Source of the DNA: Deltaproteobacteria bacterium
GTDB lineage: Bacteria; Myxococcota_A; UBA796; UBA2385
Direction: 5' to 3'
Length of the DNA: 64,000 nt
Assembly (NCBI GenBank): GCA_016792625.1
Contig: JAEUKK010000155.1
Location: 62,001 to 126,000 of the forward strand
In this document: in pieces, positions 30,559 through 38,571 of the stretch
How the letters are laid out: every line of letters begins with the position of its first letter
Position numbering within the stretch: the stretch's first letter is position 1
Translations under genes and position numbers: made by a program
Notes under the pieces: model-generated
Seen by the model: only the letters and a program-made list of their open reading frames with translations
What the model was told of the DNA's origin: nothing
Databases searched by the model: none

Positions 30559-32835
30559 TCAGCGGGCGCAGCCCCCGGTGTCGCCGCCGCAGCGGGCCGC
30601 GCGCAGGCCCCCGCAGCCCGTGCCCGGCGGCGCTGGCCAGAGCGCGAAGCCGCTCGAGGCGGGGTCGGGCCACATCTCGGGTGAGGTGTCGAAGAGGCGG
30701 TGGCTGCTGCCGATGGTGTGCTGCTCAAAACGCAGCACCTCCACCGCGCCCTCGGCCCCGCCCTCGGGCGAGGCCCGGCCCCGCAGCCGCACATGGGCGC
30801 GCTGGGCCACGTAGAGCTCGACGTCGCCGAGCACGGGCGCCCGCAGCAAGATCGTGGCCCCGGGGCGGCCGTCCTTGTCCCAGTCGATCACGCCCGGGTC
30901 GGTGGCCCGCTTGGGCACGGGGCTGTCGCGACCGCTGGGCACGAAGCCGACATGGTCGACGCCGAGATCAGCGACCATCGCGCCATCTTCGGCGAGGCGC
31001 AGCGTCCAGGTCTTTTTGCCCTGGGCGCGCAAAAAACCGTCGCTCAGGCGCATCTGGGCGCGTTCACCCGCGCCGCGCATCTCGACCGCGCAGACCTGCT
31101 GGGTGGCGCGCAGCTGGCCGTCGGGCCCCTCGGTGAGATCGACGAGCAACAGGCTCACGCTGCTGCCGCGGCTCTCGCCGAGCACGGGCACGCGGGCGAA
31201 GGTGGCGACCACCAGCTCCATGCCGTAGCGGCCCGGGGCCAGCTCGCCGGCGGCCGCGGCGGGCGGTGCGCCGAGCCCGATGAGGGCGGCGACCAGCGCC
31301 AAGACCAGGGGGTAGAGCCGCTGCACGTTCACCTCGCCGCCAGGGCCAGAGGGGGGGAGGCCCAGCTCACCCGCCGCGCAGTCTGCCGCGGCCATGCCGG
31401 AGAGCGCCACCATCGGCAGCCCCCCGCCGGGGTGGGCGCTGCCCGAGGCGAGGTAGAGGCCGCCGAGGCCGCCGACCCGGTTGGGTGGGCGCTTAAACGC
31501 CGCGAAGCGGTCGTTGCTGGCCGCGCCGTAGATGGCCCCGCGGCTGCCCGGGAGCTGGGCGGCGAGCTGCCCCGGATCGCGCCGCCAGAGCAGGCGGTCC
31601 GCGGCGCCCCAGAGGCCTGCCGCGCGCAGCCGCGCCTCGACCCGCGCCTCGAGGGCGGCCCAGACCGCGGGCTCGCGGGGGCCCGCCGCCGGCTCGGCCG
31701 GAGCGTTGGCCATCAAGAAGACCGGCTCGGCCCCCGGCCAGCCCGCCCGCCCATGGCAGCGCGCCTGGGCGCAGAGGTAGACCGTCGGGTCTTGGGGCGG
31801 GCGATCACGGTCAAAGATGTCGGCGAACTCTTCGGCATAGTCCGCCGGGAAGAGCACCTCGTGGGGCAGGCGCGCGGGGCCCAGGGCGGCGGCCAGCAGG
31901 CCGGTCCAGCCCGACATCGAGGGCGCGGCCGGCGCGGGCAGGTGGGGCGTGGCCTCGGGCAGCAGGCCGCCCGAAAAAGCGCCCACATCGGCGTTCACGA
32001 CGACCACCGCCGCCCGGTGCATCGCGCCGTCGGCGCAGCGGGCGCCCACCACCCGGCCGCCCTCGACCAGCAGGCGCGCGACGGGGGCGTTGGTCTCGAC
32101 CACCCCGCCCGCCGCTTCGATGGCCTCGACCATGGCCTTGACCAGCGCGAAGATGCCGCCCTCGACGCCATAGCCGCCGAGCGCCAGCTCGACGTGGGCG
32201 ATGCAGTTGAGCGTGGCTGGCGCCTGGCGTGGGTCGCTGCCGTTGTAGGTCGCGTAGCGGCGCAGCAGCAGGCGCAGGTGGGGCTCGCGCACCCAGCGGT
32301 CGATGCCGCCGCCCATGCTGCGCAGGGGGTCGACGGCGAGCAGGGCGCCGGTGTGGCGCAGGGCGAGGCCGGCCATCGCCGCCCAGGTCGGGGCCGGGCC
32401 ATAGACGAAGTGGGGGGCCGCGGCCTGCCAGATCGACGCGCTGTAGGCCAAGAAGGCCGCCAGCTCACCTTCCGCCTGCGCGCCGAAGGCCGCCCGCACC
32501 GCGGCGAGGGTCTGGTCGGGGTGGTGGGCCACGTCGAGCTGGGCGCCGTCGGCCCAGCGGTAGCGAAAACCAGGGTCCAAGGGGCGGAGCTGCACGGCCT
32601 CGGCGAGCGGGCGGCCGACGCGCGCGAACAGGCGCGCGAAGACCTCGGGCAGGGTCAGCACGCTCGGGCCCGTGTCGACCTCGACCCCGTCGAGCACGAC
32701 CACGCCGGCTTTGCCGCCCGGCCGCGGGCCGGCCTCGAGCACGCGCACGCGCAGGCCGCGGCCAGCCAAGGCGAGGGCGGCGGCGAGACCGCCGACCCCG
32801 GCGCCGATCACGAGGGCCTCAGGCGCTGTGGGCAC
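30559..32835 (-). CDS. CrtI/CrtD-type carotenoid desaturase, open in frame into a secreted protein
   Basis: 758 codons in one frame. The first ~500 aa is a phytoene-desaturase-family flavoprotein: the Rossmann FAD motif VIGAGVGGLAAALALAGRG with PGGKAG, and the C-terminal signature YLASGSAHPGGGLPMVALSG. It should introduce double bonds into phytoene or a hydroxylated carotene. Being the only desaturase seen here, CrtI or CrtD is equally possible. The last ~257 aa starts VNVQRLYPLVLALVAALIGL, a clear signal peptide ending near PPAAAA, followed by an unknown beta-rich secreted domain with a Cys-rich tail. A GTG at 31332 could start it as a separate gene. A run of seven C at the junction makes a frameshift likely. 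I chose the GTG at 32835, behind GGCGGAGGAGG; it overlaps the acyltransferase gene end. Confidence 0.75.
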   Translation of the reverse strand: MPTAPEALVIGAGVGGLAAALALAGRGLRVRVLEAGPRPGGKAGVVVLDGVEVDTGPSVLTLPEVFARLFARVGRPLAEAVQLRPLDPGFRYRWADGAQLDVAHHPDQTLAAVRAAFGAQAEGELAAFLAYSASIWQAAAPHFVYGPAPTWAAMAGLALRHTGALLAVDPLRSMGGGIDRWVREPHLRLLLRRYATYNGSDPRQAPATLNCIAHVELALGGYGVEGGIFALVKAMVEAIEAAGGVVETNAPVARLLVEGGRVVGARCADGAMHRAAVVVVNADVGAFSGGLLPEATPHLPAPAAPSMSGWTGLLAAALGPARLPHEVLFPADYAEEFADIFDRDRPPQDPTVYLCAQARCHGRAGWPGAEPVFLMANAPAEPAAGPREPAVWAALEARVEARLRAAGLWGAADRLLWRRDPGQLAAQLPGSRGAIYGAASNDRFAAFKRPPNRVGGLGGLYLASGSAHPGGGLPMVALSGMAAADCAAGELGLPPSGPGGEVNVQRLYPLVLALVAALIGLGAPPAAAAGELAPGRYGMELVVATFARVPVLGESRGSSVSLLLVDLTEGPDGQLRATQQVCAVEMRGAGERAQMRLSDGFLRAQGKKTWTLRLAEDGAMVADLGVDHVGFVPSGRDSPVPKRATDPGVIDWDKDGRPGATILLRAPVLGDVELYVAQRAHVRLRGRASPEGGAEGAVEVLRFEQHTIGSSHRLFDTSPEMWPDPASSGFALWPAPPGTGCGGLRAARCGGDTGGCAR
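31324..31360 (-). other. Junction between desaturase and secreted protein: possible frameshift
   Basis: On the minus strand a C7 run (31351-31357) precedes GGCGAGGTGAACGTG. Removing one C would put the desaturase in a frame that stops at TGA inside GTGA, exactly overlapping the GTG at 31332 that begins a signal peptide. This is the same start/stop overlap used by other genes in the window. It argues for a sequencing or true indel, or for programmed slippage, rather than an old fusion; the fusion cannot be excluded. Confidence 0.5.
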
Positions 32836-33646
32836 GGGCACCTCCTCCGCCGAGGCGCCGCAGCAGGTGGCCGCCGGCGCCGTCTTGGGCCGCCGTGCCC
32901 CGCGGCAGCACCAGGGGGGCAAAGCCGGGCAGCGGGTCGGCGGGGTGGCTGCGCGCGCGGCCGCCATCGGTGGCGATGACCGCTGCGGCGTCAATCTCGT
33001 CAAGGCCCTCGAGGAGGGCCCCCTCGACCGCGGGCAGCAGGGCCCGACCGCTGACCGAGGCGCCGGGCAGCGGTGCGGAGAAGTGGACCACCGCGGCGGG
33101 CCGGCTCTGCTCCAAAAAGACGTAGGAGAGGCTGACCGCGAGGATGTCGACCGGAGCGTGGGCGTGCATCAGGCGCAGGCCTGGCCGCAGGTCGAGGGGC
33201 CGCAGGTGCGCCGGACGCTGCCGACCCTGGGGGAAGACCCAGACCGCGCGCCCGGGTCGGTCGAGCAGGGCGGCCGAGGCCTCGAGCCCCGCCCGGCTAC
33301 GGGCCGGGCTGCTGCGGTCGAGCGGCAGGGCGCCCACCCAGCCGAGGAAGGGCAGCTTGCGCAGGTTCTCGGCGTCCATCACCGCCCAGCCCGTGCCGCC
33401 CAGGGCCTCGTCGAGCAGCAGCACCAGCAGCGGATCCCACCAGGCGACGTGGTTGGCGGCCAGCAGCAGCGGGCGCTCACGCAGGGCGGCCCGGGCGCCG
33501 TCGAGGCCCCGCACCCACAGACCATCGAGCTCTGAGGCCACCTTTCGGCGCACATAGGCGCGGGCGAGGCGGGCGAACCAGGGGCGGCGGCTGTCGCCGG
33601 CCTTGGTCAAGGCGGTGGCGTCAGCGGCCGGATCGTGGGCCTTCAT
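32819..33646 (-). CDS. PlsC-like acyltransferase of the carotenoid cluster
   Basis: 275 aa. The HX4D acyltransferase motif is present as NHVAWWD, followed by the second block of the family (GWVGALPLDRSSP) and VFPQGRQRP, corresponding to the F-EG-RS block with Gln in place of Glu. No membrane segment is obvious beyond hydrophobic surfaces, so it is probably membrane-associated. In this cluster it follows a glycosyltransferase by an ATGA overlap, which fits acylation of a carotenoid glycoside (as CrtO acylates staphyloxanthin). A phospholipid or glycerol-phosphate substrate remains possible. The start at 33646 has GAGAGGCCGC upstream. Its 3-prime end overlaps the desaturase start by 17 bp. Confidence 0.8.
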   Translation of the reverse strand: MKAHDPAADATALTKAGDSRRPWFARLARAYVRRKVASELDGLWVRGLDGARAALRERPLLLAANHVAWWDPLLVLLLDEALGGTGWAVMDAENLRKLPFLGWVGALPLDRSSPARSRAGLEASAALLDRPGRAVWVFPQGRQRPAHLRPLDLRPGLRLMHAHAPVDILAVSLSYVFLEQSRPAAVVHFSAPLPGASVSGRALLPAVEGALLEGLDEIDAAAVIATDGGRARSHPADPLPGFAPLVLPRGTAAQDGAGGHLLRRLGGGGARAHSA

Positions 33647-34860
33647 GCGGCCTCTCGGGCGGCGCGGGCGGCATAGCTGCGCCCCCGCCACTGGATCGCG
33701 CCTTGGCGGCTCCACCAGGCGCTGTTGAGCAGCACGGCCATCATGCCGAGCACCGCGACCGGGTGCAGGGCCACGCTCAGCGCCCCGTGCTGGTGGCGCA
33801 GCGCGAGAATGACGCGCAGCAGAACGTTCGCCGCGACGCCCACCGCGGCGGCCAGCGCCAGATCGGGGGCCCCGCCGGCCAGCGCGACGGCCAGCCCGCC
33901 GTAGGGGAGCACGAACAGCCCAATATGGAGGGCGATCACGAGGATGAGCGCGAAGGGCCGCCCGCCGATGCCCTCGTAGAAGTTCTTGGAGAAGCCGCGC
34001 CAGAGGGCCCCGGCGTCCTCGTACATGCGGCAGGTGGCCATCTGGTCACCATCGGCGAAGACAACGCGCTGGCCGCTCTCTTTGACCGCACGGCACAGGG
34101 CCATGTCGTCGACCACCGCCGTCTTCACCCGCGCCCAGCCGCCCACCGCCGCGAGCGCCTCGCGGCGGATCAACAGGAGCTGGCCGTTGGCGGCGAGCAC
34201 CCGCGGGTCGGCCACGCGGTGGATGAGCTGCAGCGGCAGCCATGCCGCGTAGGACAGGTGCAGCAGCGGCATCATCAGGCGCTCGGCGAGGCTGTCGGTG
34301 CGCTGGCGGGGCACGGCGGTGACCAGGGCGGCGCCCAGGCCCGCCGGGCCCTGGTCGGGCGTGGCGAGCAGCGAGAGCATGCGCAGCAGGCCCTCGGGCG
34401 CGAGGCTGACGTCGGCGTCGAGGTGCAGCAGCAGCGGCGCGCTGGCCCGGGCGGCGAGCTGGTGGCAGGCGTGGGGTTTGCCGACCCAGCCCGCGGGCAG
34501 GCCGGCCCCGCGCACCACGCGCAGGCGGCCGATCTCGCCTTGCAGGCGGGCGAGCACCTCGCTGGTGCCATCGGTGGAACCATCGTCGTAGACGATGATC
34601 TCGCTGATCGGCCCCGCGGCGGCGTCGACCGCGCGCACGCAGCGCTCGATGTTGGCCACCTCGTCGCGGGCCGGGATCAGCACGCTCACCGGGCCGAGGC
34701 CGGCCGGGGCGGGCAGGGGGCGGCCGCGCGTCCAGCTCAGGGCGTTGATCAGCACGAAGAGCAGCGGGCCCAGGGCCGGCACCGCGAGGATGGCGGCCAG
34801 CGAGAAGCGCGCGGGATCACCCCACAGCGGGGTGAGGAGCGCGGTCAGGTCGAGGGGCAC
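33643..34860 (-). CDS. GT2 glycosyltransferase of the carotenoid cluster
   Basis: 405 aa. One N-terminal membrane helix (~20-38) precedes a GT-A domain: VSVLIPARDEVANIERC, IIVYDDGSTDGT, the DxD-type LLHLDADVSL, and GQLLLIRREALAAVGGW with the later VVDDMALCRAVKE. The C-terminal ~110 aa has three to four membrane helices. The layout resembles CrtQ of staphyloxanthin synthesis and the hopanoid-associated HpnB enzymes. In this locus the likely acceptor is the 1-hydroxyl group made by CrtC. The start is the GTG at 34860 with CGGAGGCCCC upstream; a longer in-frame reading upstream lies inside crtC and is rejected. The stop overlaps the acyltransferase start (ATGA). Confidence 0.83.
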   Translation of the reverse strand: MPLDLTALLTPLWGDPARFSLAAILAVPALGPLLFVLINALSWTRGRPLPAPAGLGPVSVLIPARDEVANIERCVRAVDAAAGPISEIIVYDDGSTDGTSEVLARLQGEIGRLRVVRGAGLPAGWVGKPHACHQLAARASAPLLLHLDADVSLAPEGLLRMLSLLATPDQGPAGLGAALVTAVPRQRTDSLAERLMMPLLHLSYAAWLPLQLIHRVADPRVLAANGQLLLIRREALAAVGGWARVKTAVVDDMALCRAVKESGQRVVFADGDQMATCRMYEDAGALWRGFSKNFYEGIGGRPFALILVIALHIGLFVLPYGGLAVALAGGAPDLALAAAVGVAANVLLRVILALRHQHGALSVALHPVAVLGMMAVLLNSAWWSRQGAIQWRGRSYAARAAREAA

Positions 34861-34918
34861 GGGGCCTCCGCGGAGGGGGAGGGAGGGGCCGGAGGAGCCG
34901 GAGGCGCCAGCCGCGGGC

Positions 34919-36073
34919 TCAACCCGCCGCCTCGCCCGGGTCAGACCGGAGGCCCAGCAGGCGCGGCCAGCGCCCCCGCCGGTCGCCCGAGAACAAAGGC
35001 AGCCACATGGAGTTCGGGCCAGCGCTGCGGTGCACGCGCATCGACACCAGCGGGCGGAGCAGATCGCCGTCGACACGGTCAGGGACGACGTTCTCGCCGA
35101 CGCCATGCCCGACCTGGTCGCCGCAGCGGCCCCGCAGCAGGTAGCGCTGGTAGAACGGGCCGTCGTCGAGCAGGGCCTCGACCTGGACCTCGACGCGGGC
35201 GCCGTCGGGGTCGGGGAAGTGGGCGGCCCGCGGCCAAGACAGGCCCCAGAGGCTGCGCTGGAGCTGCTGCACCTGCAGCCCGGCGTCTTCTTGCACGCGG
35301 GTGGCGCCCTGGTCGCTGATCTCGACGACCAGGTCGCGGGGGCGGGCGCCCGGCGCGGCGGGCAGCAGCTGGTAGAAGATGAGCTCGCGGCCGGGCAGGG
35401 CGAGGCGGCCCCACCACCAGCTCTGGATGCCCAGCGCGTGAAGGGGCTGCTCGGCGCTGTTGCGGTCGTGGTAGGCCCGCCCGCGCAGGCGGGCCGCGCC
35501 GCCCGGCCAGCGCAGGTCGAGCCCGCCCTCGCCGGCGGCGACCATGGGCGTCCACCGGTGGGTGCAGGTGGGGTCGTCGGCGGAGAGCGAGGCCGCGCCC
35601 CCTGCGCCCGGCGCCGGATCACGGCGCAGCGGCCCGCGCAGCCACAGCCGGCCTTGGGCCCGGCCGCCCGTGGGCAGGGGCAGGTCGAGCTGGGCCTCGA
35701 GCGCGCGGGTGGGCGGGCCGCCGTCTGCAGCGGCTTCGTCCACCCAGGTGAAGCGGCAGGCGCCGAGCTGCCAGCTGCGGCCATCGTCACCCCAGCGCGC
35801 CTCGGCGGCCGGCAGCTCAGTCAAGAGGTAAAAGCGCTCCTGGCCGTTGTTGTAGAGCACGAGGTTGACGCTGGGCCGGTCGATGGGCAGCTGCGCGCGC
35901 CCCGCCCGGGCGGCGCTCGCGTAGCCCGGCAAGAAGGGCAAGCCCCAGGACCAGATGAGCGTCGCGGCCTGCCCCTGATCATCGACCAGGTCGACGTAGA
36001 ACCAGGTGAAGCCGCCGGGCGCGCGCAGGGGCGCAGGGCTGGGCGGCAGGTCGGCCGGGCAGAGCGCGATCAG
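34919..36073 (-). CDS. crtC: Carotenoid 1,2-hydratase (hydroxyneurosporene synthase)
   Basis: 384 aa. Matches the CrtC layout: GGFTWFYVDLVDDQG near the N-terminus, IWSWGLPFLPGY, PSVNLVLY, a central FTW, GRAYHDRNSAEQPL and WWWGRL; the GxAYHDxN block is the most characteristic. CrtC adds water to the terminal double bond of acyclic carotenes. I place the start at CTG 36073 because CGGAGGCCCC lies directly upstream, the same ribosome site and spacing used by the next gene. No in-frame ATG is near, and a promoter-like sequence ends ~28 bp upstream. The frame is open further upstream, but into AT-rich promoter DNA. First gene of the leftward carotenoid operon. Confidence 0.85.
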   Translation of the reverse strand: MIALCPADLPPSPAPLRAPGGFTWFYVDLVDDQGQAATLIWSWGLPFLPGYASAARAGRAQLPIDRPSVNLVLYNNGQERFYLLTELPAAEARWGDDGRSWQLGACRFTWVDEAAADGGPPTRALEAQLDLPLPTGGRAQGRLWLRGPLRRDPAPGAGGAASLSADDPTCTHRWTPMVAAGEGGLDLRWPGGAARLRGRAYHDRNSAEQPLHALGIQSWWWGRLALPGRELIFYQLLPAAPGARPRDLVVEISDQGATRVQEDAGLQVQQLQRSLWGLSWPRAAHFPDPDGARVEVQVEALLDDGPFYQRYLLRGRCGDQVGHGVGENVVPDRVDGDLLRPLVSMRVHRSAGPNSMWLPLFSGDRRGRWPRLLGLRSDPGEAAG

Positions 36074-36107
36074 GGGGCCTCCGGCAGGGCCGGGGCCCCG
36101 CTGCGAA

Positions 36108-36137
36108 AGTCTATCCAAACTGTTTGCATGTCGTCCA
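36108..36137 (-). promoter_or_regulatory. Candidate crtC promoter
   Basis: Read on the minus strand, TGGACG (36137-36132) and TAGACT (36113-36108) are separated by 18 bp. Transcription would begin near 36101, about 28 bases before the proposed CTG start of crtC. The boxes interleave with those of the rightward promoter. Confidence 0.4.
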
Positions 36138-36159
36138 CCGTGGCTGTATAAGGTTTGCA
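36122..36159. repeat. Direct repeat GTTTGCA in the crtC/crtE divergent promoter
   Basis: GTTTGCATG at 36122-36130 and GTTTGCAGG at 36153-36161 share GTTTGCA and lie 31 bp apart, close to three helical turns. The first copy covers the predicted rightward -35 box and the second follows the -10. CarH/CarA-type MerR proteins bind short A/T-containing repeats over promoters, so this pair is a candidate operator (inference). Confidence 0.4.
36123..36152 (+). promoter_or_regulatory. Candidate crtE-crtB-carH promoter
   Basis: TTTGCA (36123-36128) and TATAAG (36147-36152) are 18 bp apart; the -10 is a five-of-six match to TATAAT. A start near 36159 would give a ~275-base leader before crtE. The 360-bp gap 36074-36433 otherwise holds the repeats listed here and no gene that I can support. 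Confidence 0.45.
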
Positions 36160-36259
36160 GGTGGTTGTGGTGGGCTCTCTCCGCCGGCTGGCCCGCCGCC
36201 CGGGCGGCCCGCCCGCTCCGGGGGCCGCCCCCGCGGGCAGCGCCCGGTCCATCGGCCCT

Positions 36260-36288
36260 CACAACAGCGTCAAACACGGCATGTTGTG
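36260..36288. promoter_or_regulatory. Inverted repeat CACAACA-N15-TGTTGTG in the crtE leader
   Basis: CACAACA (36260-36266) and TGTTGTG (36282-36288) form a perfect 7-bp inverted repeat around an AT-richer centre. Such a spacing suits a dimeric regulator or a 29-base hairpin in the leader. The M. xanthus carB operator is also palindromic; I cannot confirm similarity from memory. Confidence 0.35.
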
Positions 36289-36433
36289 AATGAGCTGGAT
36301 GGTTCGGGCGGCTCGGCCGGTCGGCCCTCTGCACCACCGGCACCCGACGCAGACCCCATGCACGCGGCCCCGATCCTGCTCCGGGCCCCGAGACAAACCC
36401 AGCGCGCGCCCTCCGCGCCCGCTCAGGAGCGCC

Positions 36434-37501
36434 ATGTCCCCCCAGCTCGTGCTGCTGCGCCACCCCGCCCTCTCCCCCGCCGCTGAGGCCGACGCCGCCG
36501 GCGAGCACAGCCTCCGCTCTGACGAGCTGCTGCGCGAGGTTGAGCTGCTCATGGCCCGCCTCGCTGGCGGTGACCGCCTCGAGCGCACCGGGGTGATGGT
36601 CCAAGAGCACCTCTCCACGGGCGGCAAGCGCATCCGCGCCCGCCTCGCCCTCTCTGCGGCCGCGGCGCTGGGCGCCCCCCGGGCCCGCGCGGTGGGCTGG
36701 GCGGCGGCCTGTGAGCTGCTCCACAACGCGACGCTCATCCACGACGACATCCAAGACGGTGATCTCATCCGCCGGGGTCAGCCGACCACCTGGGTCCGCC
36801 ATGGCGTGCCCCAGGCGATCAACGCCGGCGACCTGCTGCTGATGCTCCCCTTCCTGGCCGTGACCTGCGACCTGGCCCTCGAGCCGGCGGTGCAGGCCGG
36901 CCTCTCCCGCGGGCTGGCTGAGCACGCCGCCCGCACGGTGCGCGGCCAGTCCGAAGAGATGGACCTGCTCGGCGGCGCCCACCTCGACCGGGTGCCCTAC
37001 CTGCGCGCTGTGCGCGGCAAGACCGGCGGTCTGTTCGCCCTTCCCGTCGAGGGCGCGGCCCTGATCGCGGGTTTTGACGAGGCCGAGGCCCGCCTGCTCG
37101 GCGAGACCTTCACCGAGCTCGGCGTGCTCTTCCAGCTGCAAGACGACGTGCTCGACCTCTATGGCGACAAGGGCCGCGGCCTGCCCGGCTCTGACCTCAA
37201 AGAGGGCAAGGTCAGCGCCCTGGTGGTCGCCCACCTCGAGCGCGCGCCCGAAGATCGCGCCTGGCTGCTCAACCTGCTCCGCGCCCCCCGCGATCTCACC
37301 CCCCAGCGCGAGATCGAAGAGGCCATCCGTCGCTTCCGCGCCTCGGGCGCGCTGCACGATGTCCTCGACGAGATCCACGCCATCACCGAGCGCGTGCGCC
37401 TCGACCCCCACCTCGCCGAGCTGCCCGCCCTGCACAGCCTCGCGCTCGAGCTGGCCACCGCGGCCACCGCGCCGATCCGGCACCTCTGGGGGCAACGTTG
37501 A
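36434..37501 (+). CDS. crtE: Geranylgeranyl diphosphate synthase (polyprenyl synthetase)
   Basis: 355 aa. Both Asp-rich motifs are present: DDIQD at 104-108 (LIHDDIQDGDLIRRGQPTTW) and DDVLD in FQLQDDVLDLYGDKG, and GGKRIRARLAL occurs near the N-terminus. The family makes C15-C25 prenyl diphosphates; the place in front of crtB indicates GGPP supply for carotenoids. The start at 36434 has CTCAGGAGCGCC upstream; an in-frame ATG at 36290 lies in the leader without a site and would add a non-conserved stretch. The stop overlaps the TTG start of crtB (TTGA), so the two are coupled. Confidence 0.93.
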   Translation: MSPQLVLLRHPALSPAAEADAAGEHSLRSDELLREVELLMARLAGGDRLERTGVMVQEHLSTGGKRIRARLALSAAAALGAPRARAVGWAAACELLHNATLIHDDIQDGDLIRRGQPTTWVRHGVPQAINAGDLLLMLPFLAVTCDLALEPAVQAGLSRGLAEHAARTVRGQSEEMDLLGGAHLDRVPYLRAVRGKTGGLFALPVEGAALIAGFDEAEARLLGETFTELGVLFQLQDDVLDLYGDKGRGLPGSDLKEGKVSALVVAHLERAPEDRAWLLNLLRAPRDLTPQREIEEAIRRFRASGALHDVLDEIHAITERVRLDPHLAELPALHSLALELATAATAPIRHLWGQR

Positions 37502-38487
37502 GCCTCGCCCAGCAAGACAGCGCGGCGCTGGTCGCCGACAGCCACGCCGTCTTGCAGCGGCACGGCCGCAGCTTCGCCTTGGCCGGCGCCCTGCTCTCGC
37601 GCGAGCAGGCCGACGAGGCCGCGGTGGTCTACGCCTTTTGCCGGCTGGTCGACGATCTGGCCGATGAGGCCCCCGACGCGCAGACCGCGGCGGCGAACCT
37701 CGGCGAGGTCGACGCCGAGCTGCGCGGCCACCGGCAGGCCCGGCCCTTGGTCGGCGCCTGGCTGCGGGTGATGGAGCGCCGCGCGGTGCCCATCGAGGCC
37801 GGCCGCGAGCTGATGAACGGCGTGCTCAGCGATCTGGGCGAGGTGCGGGTCGCTGATGACCGCGCCTTGCTGCGCTACTGCTACCGGGTCGCGGGCACCG
37901 TCGGCCTGATGATGTGCGGGGTGATCGGCGTGACCGAGACCGCCGCGCTGCCGCACGCCATTGACCTCGGCCTCGGCATGCAGCTCACCAACATCTGCCG
38001 CGACGTGGCCGAAGACGCCGGGCGCGGCCGCTGCTACCTGCCCGCCAGCCGGCTGGCCGCGGTGGGCCTCAGCCACGACGCCCTCATCGAGCGGCACGCG
38101 GGCGGCCACCGGGTGCCCCCGGCCTTGCTCGGCGACCTCGAGGCGCGCGCCCGCCTCGCCGGCGTGGTCGACGACCTGCTCGAGGTGGCTGAGGGCTGCT
38201 ACGACCGCGCCTGGCTCGGCATGAGCAGCATCCCCGCCCGGCCCCGCAGCGCGATCATCGTCGCCGCCGTGCTGTATCGTGAGATCGGTCGGCAGCTTCG
38301 CCGCGCGCGGGGCAGCGACCCCCTGTTCGGCCGCACGGTGCTGCGCCCCCACCAGCGCGCCCTCGCCTTTGGTCAGGGGCTCGCGCTGGCCCTCGCCCCC
38401 CGCTCGTGGCGCCGCGACCCGGCGCTGGGCCTCCGCCCTCCGCTGCACGCCCACCTGCGGGGCCTCGGCGGGGTGCCCCCGGCCTGA
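37498..38487 (+). CDS. crtB: Phytoene synthase
   Basis: 329 aa. Squalene/phytoene synthase family with both substrate-binding Asp motifs: VYAFCRLVDDLADE and the second in LTNICRDVAEDAGRGRCYLP; the block GLGMQLTNICRDV is characteristic. It condenses two GGPP to phytoene, the committed carotenoid step. The start is a TTG whose T-T-G-A overlaps the crtE stop; no ATG lies nearby, and the first conserved residues begin within ~15 aa. The carH gene follows after 84 bp, so crtE-crtB-carH is probably one transcript. Confidence 0.93.
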   Translation: MSLAQQDSAALVADSHAVLQRHGRSFALAGALLSREQADEAAVVYAFCRLVDDLADEAPDAQTAAANLGEVDAELRGHRQARPLVGAWLRVMERRAVPIEAGRELMNGVLSDLGEVRVADDRALLRYCYRVAGTVGLMMCGVIGVTETAALPHAIDLGLGMQLTNICRDVAEDAGRGRCYLPASRLAAVGLSHDALIERHAGGHRVPPALLGDLEARARLAGVVDDLLEVAEGCYDRAWLGMSSIPARPRSAIIVAAVLYREIGRQLRRARGSDPLFGRTVLRPHQRALAFGQGLALALAPRSWRRDPALGLRPPLHAHLRGLGGVPPA

Positions 38488-38571
38488 GCGCGGCTCCTCT
38501 CCCCTTTTTTGACCCCAACAACCCCACCACGCCCCTCGACGCCGCCGTCGCGGCCACAAGAGAGAGGCACC

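Noticed and set aside
36074..37495. Extension of the crtC frame upstream through crtE
   Set aside because: The frame stays open only because it is antisense to crtE; the region near 36100-36160 is promoter-like and the protein before residue 1 lacks CrtC similarity.
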